A DNA stretch of 64,000 nt. Source: Candidatus Nitrososphaera gargensis Ga9.2. GTDB taxonomy: Archaea; Thermoproteota; Nitrososphaeria; Nitrososphaerales; Nitrososphaeraceae. The DNA is taken from the NCBI RefSeq assembly GCF_000303155.1, contig NC_018719.1, positions 1,674,001 to 1,738,000 on the forward strand, written 5' to 3'. Below, piece by piece: positions 59,505 through 64,000 of this stretch (position 1 is its first letter; each line of letters opens with the position of its first letter). The position numbers and the translations under genes are program-made. The notes beneath the pieces were generated by a model, which was not told where the DNA came from, searched no databases, and saw nothing but the letters and a program-made list of their open reading frames with translations.

Positions 59505-59642
59505 ATGGTCAGAGCAAAGAGGGCCAAATCATATAGGGAGCGCAGGAAATTGGCCAAGGCAGCAAGGAAGGGCAGCATAAAAGGCAGCGGCAAGTACAGG
59601 GAAAAGAAGCGCGACGGCATGAGGACATACAGCGAAACATAA
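59505..59642 (+). CDS. Very small highly basic protein
   Basis: A 45-residue protein from ATG 59505 to TAA 59640-59642 (MVRAKRAKSYRERRKLAKAA...RTYSET). About 40 percent of residues are Lys or Arg. A TATA-like TTAGAATATAA lies at 59491-59501, very close to the ATG. The composition suits a ribosomal or nucleic-acid-binding protein. It lies upstream of the Rpo6 gene on the same strand, between ribosomal and polymerase genes. The family is not recognised. Confidence 0.6.
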   Translation: MVRAKRAKSYRERRKLAKAARKGSIKGSGKYREKKRDGMRTYSET

Positions 59643-59751
59643 ATACAAGATCCTGTATCATAATAATGTCAGAATAATATAGTCCCCAGTGTAGGTTTTA
59701 ACGAATTAGGGCAAACATTTAATTAGATATCATTTATTTTTCCCATTATTC

Positions 59752-60225
59752 TTGGTAGTGAAACATTCTTCAAAAAAATCTGCTGCACCCAAAAAGCCCG
59801 CTACTACTGCCAAGGCTAAAACCAAGAAGGCAAGTGCACCAAGACCGCTGAAGAAGAACAAGAAAGGCGCTGCTTCCAGAAAGCAGGTGCAGGAATTGAT
59901 CGCATCGAAAAAGTCGTCGCGGCCTGCCGACGAGGTTGTCACTTATCCAGAAGTCGAGTACGAGCTTAAGGAGATAGAACCCCAAGGAAACAAGGTGCTC
60001 ATTGGCCCGCCATGGCTCACGCGCTTTGAGCGCGCTAGGATAACCGGTTCGCGGTCGCTCCAGCTGTCGCTTGGTGCGCCGCCGCTTATCAAGGTGCCCG
60101 AACAGGCCAAGAGCTCGATCATGCTTGCAGTGGAAGAGATAGACGCCAAGGCGCTCCCGATTTCTATAAGGCGCATACTGCCAAACGGCGTGTACCAGGA
60201 CATTCCCATCGACTGGATGAAGTAG
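59752..60225 (+). CDS. rpo6: RNA polymerase subunit Rpo6 (RpoK) with Lys-rich extension
   Basis: A 157-residue protein (TTG 59752 or GTG 59758). Residues 85-157 are the conserved Rpo6/RpoK/omega-like core: PPWLTRFERARITGSRSLQL, APPLIKVPEQAKSSIMLAVE, ILPNGVYQDIPIDWMK. It stabilises the largest subunit during assembly. The first 60 residues are a basic, Ala/Lys-rich extension (KPATTAKAKTKKASAPRP) that is probably disordered. A TATA-like CATTTATTTT lies near 59732-59741. Confidence 0.94.
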   Translation: MVVKHSSKKSAAPKKPATTAKAKTKKASAPRPLKKNKKGAASRKQVQELIASKKSSRPADEVVTYPEVEYELKEIEPQGNKVLIGPPWLTRFERARITGSRSLQLSLGAPPLIKVPEQAKSSIMLAVEEIDAKALPISIRRILPNGVYQDIPIDWMK

Positions 60226-60237
60226 AGCTATAGCTAG

Positions 60238-61077
60238 CTAGATTTCTTTCAGCTTGCTTTCGTCAAAGATCTCAGAGCCGTACCACCGGTAGCGGAAGTA
60301 GTCAAGGCACCACTCGTGGAATACAGGATCGGAGCTGTAGAATATGATGTTCATGTCAGTCTCACCCTTTTGGGTTGGAAAGAGGACTGCTGCCTGCTTT
60401 TCGTTCAGGATCACCGCCACTTGCACGCTTTCGACCATCCTGCGCTCTATGGCACCCTTGTTCAAGAGCTCGTTGTGACCAAGCTTTTTCAAAAGTTCTT
60501 TTCTGCCCTTTGGTATGATGACGTCCTTTGGAAAGATGTAGCTGTACTTTACCCCCTTTTCCTTTACGCGGGTGACCGCCGGCTCGATCAGATCGATGGG
60601 CACCTGTGGTACGATCTCATAGATATATTCATCAGCCTGCCGGTAAATGTCCTTCCAGCGCTCTAGTATCGCCACCACGCCCTTTACAAACTCACACTTG
60701 TCAAGCGCGCCGAGCCTCATGATGAACTTGATTGGAAGCTCGCCTAGCACATGCTCTGAAAAGTAGTCTTTGTGCTTTGCAAGGTAGTTGAGCGTCGGGA
60801 TCTGCTTGATTATCGTGTTGCCAAAGGTCGTCAGCGAGAACACGCCTTCAGGGTCTTTCTCTATCAGTCCGGCGTCCTGAAGGCGCTTGACATTGCGGTG
60901 GACCTCCTGCATGGTTATCCCGAGGTCCTTTGACAGCTGCGATATCTTGGCCCGCTTTTCGTTAAGCCGGAACATTATGGCAAGCCTCTGCTCGCTAGCT
61001 AGTTCGATAAAGGTGTCCTTTGTGTTGACATACGGCGCCAAGACGTCTTCTTCAGCAGGAGGCATATGGTATTGCAT
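60238..61077 (-). CDS. HTH transcription regulator with FilR1/DUF1724-like sensor domain
   Basis: About 279 residues from ATG 61077 (MQYHMPPAEEDV); an upstream start at 61122 is possible. Residues 20-90 are a winged helix (AIMFRLNEKRAKISQLSKDLG, VHRNVKRLQDAGLI). The rest resembles the methanogenesis-regulator (FilR1) sensor domain: ALDKCEFVKGVVAILERW, QADEYIYEIVPQVPIDLIEP, VQVAVILNEKQAAVLFPT. The ligand and targets are unknown. It follows the small two-pass membrane protein gene on the same strand. Confidence 0.82.
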   Translation of the reverse strand: MQYHMPPAEEDVLAPYVNTKDTFIELASEQRLAIMFRLNEKRAKISQLSKDLGITMQEVHRNVKRLQDAGLIEKDPEGVFSLTTFGNTIIKQIPTLNYLAKHKDYFSEHVLGELPIKFIMRLGALDKCEFVKGVVAILERWKDIYRQADEYIYEIVPQVPIDLIEPAVTRVKEKGVKYSYIFPKDVIIPKGRKELLKKLGHNELLNKGAIERRMVESVQVAVILNEKQAAVLFPTQKGETDMNIIFYSSDPVFHEWCLDYFRYRWYGSEIFDESKLKEI

Positions 61078-61127
61078 CAACCCGGCCACTGTTTTAAACA
61101 TTCCACCTATTATTATTACCACTACTA

Positions 61128-61358
61128 CTAGTAGTGGCTAGCGTGCTCGGAATGAGGGCGATTCGTTCTCCTGATGGCAATGACTCCGACTATTATGAAC
61201 CCCACGCCTATGGCCAGAATGATATAGTCTGCCAGCATAATCGAGGCCCAGACAGGGTTCATTGTCCCGGCCCATATGAACAGGAGGGCCAGGAACACAA
61301 GCGCAATGCCTGTGATTGTTTCGCCGTTAATCCGTTGCTTTCCGCCGCCTTCAGCCAT
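61128..61358 (-). CDS. Small two-pass membrane protein
   Basis: A 76-residue protein (ATG 61358) with two hydrophobic helices (ITGIALVFLALLFIWAG and YIILAIGVGFIIVGVIAI), a Gly/Lys-rich N-terminus and a His/Arg-rich C-terminus. It lies 51 bases before the regulator ATG and may be co-transcribed with it. The function is unknown. Confidence 0.6.
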   Translation of the reverse strand: MAEGGGKQRINGETITGIALVFLALLFIWAGTMNPVWASIMLADYIILAIGVGFIIVGVIAIRRTNRPHSEHASHY

Positions 61359-61415
61359 ATATACAATTTCTGTCTTGTGCAGGATTATTAATAGCTTTGA
61401 TTGTTTGCTAAAATG

Positions 61416-61820
61416 CTAGTGCTCGCGGACAAGCGTGCCCCTGCACTGCTCGCATATCGTTTCGTCAATGTTTGACTCGATGCTGTGGTGCACGTCGCAT
61501 ATGATGAGCGTGTAGCGCATATAGTTGCACAGCCCCACAAATTTGGCCAGTGTGCTTGGCGTGTATGCCTTGTTGGTCGACAGATCTTTGGCGATGTCGT
61601 CTATCATGCGCATGACCTCCCTGACCGATTCGAGCTTTGAGATGAGCTCGATGTCGCCCCTTGTGCCCCTCACATAGTTGCTGACCGCTGCTTGTGTGAT
61701 CCCGAGAACCTTGGCCACATCCTCCTCCTTGAGAGAGTATTCCTTGATCAACTTTTTTGCAAGGATTGCCCTTACTGCAGGAATAAGGGACTTGGCTTCA
61801 ATCTCTGAAGGAAGTAGCAT
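61416..61820 (-). CDS. HTH regulator with C-terminal Cys cluster (COG2522-like)
   Basis: About 134 residues from ATG 61820 (MLLPSEIEAKSLIP). The longer upstream frame overlaps the divergent gene and is not needed. Residues 8-60 are an XRE-like HTH (EYSLKEEDVAKVLGITQAAV, SNYVRGTRG). The C-terminus has a probable metal site: CDVHHS and CEQC. It fits the COG2522 predicted regulators of archaea. It is divergent from the alcohol dehydrogenase and may regulate it. Confidence 0.82.
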   Translation of the reverse strand: MLLPSEIEAKSLIPAVRAILAKKLIKEYSLKEEDVAKVLGITQAAVSNYVRGTRGDIELISKLESVREVMRMIDDIAKDLSTNKAYTPSTLAKFVGLCNYMRYTLIICDVHHSIESNIDETICEQCRGTLVREH

Positions 61821-61916
61821 GTAGGGTGCACAATGGTTTTTATTTTTTACTATATAAAGGTTCTTAGTACTGCCTACCACTGTTTATATCAGGCACAAAC
61901 AGAGGGAGAAAAAGAG

Positions 61917-62954
61917 ATGAAGGCAGTCTTTGTAAAGGGCCACAGCGCCGTTTCAGTTGACGATGTCAAGGTTCCCGAGCTTGCCAGCGCCGGCGACGTC
62001 CTTGTAAAAATGCGCGCCTGCGGGCTGTGCGGATCCGACCTTGAAAAGGTCTATGGCGAGTACGGCATGACATCCGGCAGGCTTGGGCACGAGCCGGCAG
62101 GAGAGGTCATGGCTGTCGGAAAATCCGTCAAGGACTTTGCGCCTGGCGACCGCGTCTTCATTCATCACCATGTTGCGTGTTACTCGTGCCACTACTGCAA
62201 GCACGGCGACCACACGATGTGCCCCTCTTACCAGACGAGCAACATCACTCCCTGCGGCCTTGCAGAGCAGTTCCTTGTGCCAGAGTGGAACGTGTCAAGG
62301 GGCGGGCTCATAAAGCTGCCAGACAGCGTCAGCTACGACGAGGCATCGCTTGTGGAGCCGCTTGCGTGTTGCATCAGGGCGTGGAACAAGTGCAACTTTC
62401 AAAAAGGCGACGACGTCGCGGTGATTGGAGCCGGCCCGGCCGGCTTGATGCACGTGCTATTAGCGCAGGCGTATGGCGCGCGCAAGATATTTGTAATAGA
62501 TATTAACGATTTCCGGCTGAAATTTGCAGAAAAGTACGGAGTACAAGCGTTCAATCCTATGACGGATCAGGATCTGGCAGCCAAAATCAGACCCGCGACT
62601 GAGGGAAGGGGCGTTGACGTATGCATTGTGGCAACTGGCAGCATGAAGGCGCTTCTGCAGTCGTTTGAGCTGACCCGAAAGGGAGGCAACATCATGCTCT
62701 TTGGCGTGCCCCCGAAAGGCTCGCAGATATCATACGACATGAGCAAGCTCTATTCAAACGAACAATCGATCATCCCAAGCTACGCCGCTTCAGAGATCGA
62801 GACAAACGAGGCGCTCAAGATAATCGCAGAAAAGCAGGTCGACATGACGTCGCTTATCACCCACCGGTTTGACATCGCCAAGGCCGCCGATGCGGTCAAG
62901 TGCGCGCACGAGGCCAAGGACGCCATGAAGGTGATCGTGACTGCCAACTCGTAG
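61917..62954 (+). CDS. Zinc-dependent alcohol/polyol dehydrogenase (MDR family)
   Basis: About 345 residues from ATG 61917. Catalytic zinc ligands: Cys in ACGLCGSDLE, His-Glu in LGHEPAGEV and a downstream Glu in VEPLACC. The structural zinc site is CYSCHYCKHGDHTMC. The NAD site is VIGAGPAGLMHVLLAQ with a VIDIND acidic end, suggesting NAD preference. Relatives oxidise sorbitol, threonine or other alcohols; the substrate is unknown. A TATA-like TTTATATC lies at 61882-61889, about 30 bases upstream. Confidence 0.9.
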   Translation: MKAVFVKGHSAVSVDDVKVPELASAGDVLVKMRACGLCGSDLEKVYGEYGMTSGRLGHEPAGEVMAVGKSVKDFAPGDRVFIHHHVACYSCHYCKHGDHTMCPSYQTSNITPCGLAEQFLVPEWNVSRGGLIKLPDSVSYDEASLVEPLACCIRAWNKCNFQKGDDVAVIGAGPAGLMHVLLAQAYGARKIFVIDINDFRLKFAEKYGVQAFNPMTDQDLAAKIRPATEGRGVDVCIVATGSMKALLQSFELTRKGGNIMLFGVPPKGSQISYDMSKLYSNEQSIIPSYAASEIETNEALKIIAEKQVDMTSLITHRFDIAKAADAVKCAHEAKDAMKVIVTANS

Positions 62955-63001
62955 ATCTAGAACTGTTTGGCTATAGAAAAGAGAGCACAAAGGGCATCAA
63001 T

Positions 63002-63033
63002 TCTGGACAGCTGAGTCCAAGATAGTGTCCAGA
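63002..63033. terminator. Weak stem-loop after the dehydrogenase gene
   Basis: TCTGGACA (63002-63009) and TGTCCAGA (63026-63033) are perfect 8-base arms around a 16-base loop, 48 bases after the stop of the dehydrogenase. Followed by TTGATTTTTG. It may be a terminator or a protein site. Confidence 0.35.
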
Positions 63034-63133
63034 TTGATTTTTGAAGGTGAACATTCTGATACCAAAAGAAAAACTAGGTACGGGCAAAACCCTTTAAGAT
63101 ATTCAAAAAAATATTTGCAAAATTAAGTTAGCC

Positions 63134-64000
63134 ATGAAGCCATTATTAATTAGAACCCTCTCAGCCAATCTTTACTATAATTCAAAGGATTCACGTGTTG
63201 TCATTATCTTATTATTGCTTATCCTAATGCATGGATAGTAAATGGTTATCGTGTACAACAGGCATAGACTATTCTACATATAGAAACAGCAGGCTTGGAA
63301 TAAGCAGCATACAGTATCCTTCAAAGTGGAACGTGGAGATAGAGTTTTGGGTGACAACACTGTTAGGTTTATCAATATCGAGCCAAGAGCTTTATTTGAC
63401 CATGCCTTTGATATCTATGTATATACAACGGGCTACCTATCTTATTATCTATCACCAGATACCCCGCTATCTGACGTAGCTGCAGGAATAATCAATGAGA
63501 CCACAAGTGATTTACAGGATATCCAGCTCTCAGATCAAATAGGTGGTCCTATAATTGATGGCAATCCACCCATATCTATAGCTTATATGTATACTGATCG
63601 ACTTTATGGTGATACCAGCGCAATTAGAACCATTACAATAGATCAAAACAACGTATATGATTTTCTATATCAAGCAAGGCCAGAATCGTTTAGTGAGGCA
63701 ATTCCAATAATGAATGAAATATTAGCCTCATTCAGAACATCATGACTCCCTCCTACTACTACTACCACACCAACAACGCTCCCACAAAATAGGCCGCCGC
63801 CACAGACTTCATGCATCGACCCACCTCCAGGATTGGTCAGTTGGTGGCCCGGCGACTGGAGCGCAGGCGACATATGGAGTAATAACGATGGTATTTTGCA
63901 AAATGGCGCGTCGTTTGGCCCGGGTGCAGTTGGCGGGGGCGGACAGGCATTTAAGCTCGATGGTGTCGATGACTATATCGAGATACCATCCACAGACATC
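63134..64000 (+). pseudogene. Secreted protein with PsbP-like and LamG-like domains, disrupted; continues beyond the window
   Basis: An N-terminal segment from ATG 63134 ends in a signal-like stretch (RVVIILLLLILMHG) and a stop. A second frame (63231) continues with YRNSRLGISSIQYPSKW, and a third (after about 63325) with GDRVLGDNTVRFINIEPRAL through EILASFRTS, together a PsbP-like domain. TGA 63743-63745 then stops the frame. In the same frame after that TGA comes a Pro/Thr linker (PPTTTTTPTTLPQNRPPP), then SWWPGDWSAGDIW ... QAFKLDGVDDYIEIPS, the start of a LamG/ConA-like domain, open to the window end. So at least two frame changes and one stop disrupt a surface protein. Confidence 0.72.

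Noticed and set aside
1-64000. tRNA, rRNA and insertion sequences
   Set aside because: The spacers were read for T-loop-like GGTTCRAATCC sequences, transposase frames and terminal repeats; none was convincing.

Overview
The window is most likely a piece of an ammonia-oxidising archaeon of the Nitrososphaera type (Thaumarchaeota/Nitrososphaerota). This rests on the combination of genes: archaeal ribosomal proteins uS13, uS4 and eS25, RNA polymerase subunit Rpo6, an archaeal ATP-dependent DNA ligase, an ESCRT-III (CdvB) protein, F420 ligase CofE, the isopentenyl phosphate kinase / type 2 isomerase / GGPP synthase set, a crotonase like that of the thaumarchaeal carbon-fixation cycle, many small zinc-ribbon proteins and many histidine kinases. 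Gene starts often lie about 25 bases after a TATA-like box, which suggests leaderless mRNAs. No rRNA, tRNA, CRISPR array or insertion sequence was seen.

Layout. 1-3.7 kb: AT-rich two-component genes (end of a response regulator, a membrane histidine kinase) and small unknown genes. 3.7-9.8 kb: a leftward run for isoprenoid synthesis (ipk, idi2, GGPP synthase) continuing into GluRS and a fumarylacetoacetate-hydrolase family enzyme. 9.8-15.1 kb: secreted protein, TPR protein, inositol-phosphate synthase, Thi4. 15.1-25.3 kb: accessory zone with small genes, a ferritin-like protein, thioredoxin reductase, cysteine synthase plus TusA, CofE, and four broken genes. 25.3-42.3 kb: mostly housekeeping (HAD phosphatase, AAA+/VWA pair, uS13, uS4, GlmS, CdvB paralogue, GPN GTPase, ThrB, crotonase, ureohydrolase) ending in a divergent response regulator and sensor kinase.

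42.3-47.5 kb is the most striking region. It is a compact leftward gas-vesicle (gvp) cluster: GvpA-like, a zinc-binding protein, GvpJ/M-like, a GvpK fused to a GvpA/S-like domain, GvpF/L and GvpG-like. Directly upstream are a ParA/MinD-type ATPase and a soluble histidine kinase whose reading frames overlap by four bases. 47.5-51.8 kb is a copper module: a stand-alone YHS protein, a CopZ-like HMA protein, a CopA-type ATPase with an N-terminal YHS domain, and a divergent secreted protein. Its promoters carry two copies of the palindrome CTTTACAATTGTAAAG. 51.9-63 kb holds a CARF-winged-helix regulator, a dead mercuric-reductase-like gene, an O-methyltransferase, a PAC2 protein, DNA ligase, eS25, Rpo6, regulators and a zinc alcohol dehydrogenase. 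The right edge is a broken secreted protein gene (PsbP-like plus LamG-like domain).

At least seven genes are disrupted by frameshifts or stops (MscS, two MEDS proteins, an esterase, a SET-domain protein, a MerA-like reductase, the PsbP/LamG protein). All long housekeeping genes are intact, so these are more likely true pseudogenes than sequencing errors. The raw reads would have to confirm that.
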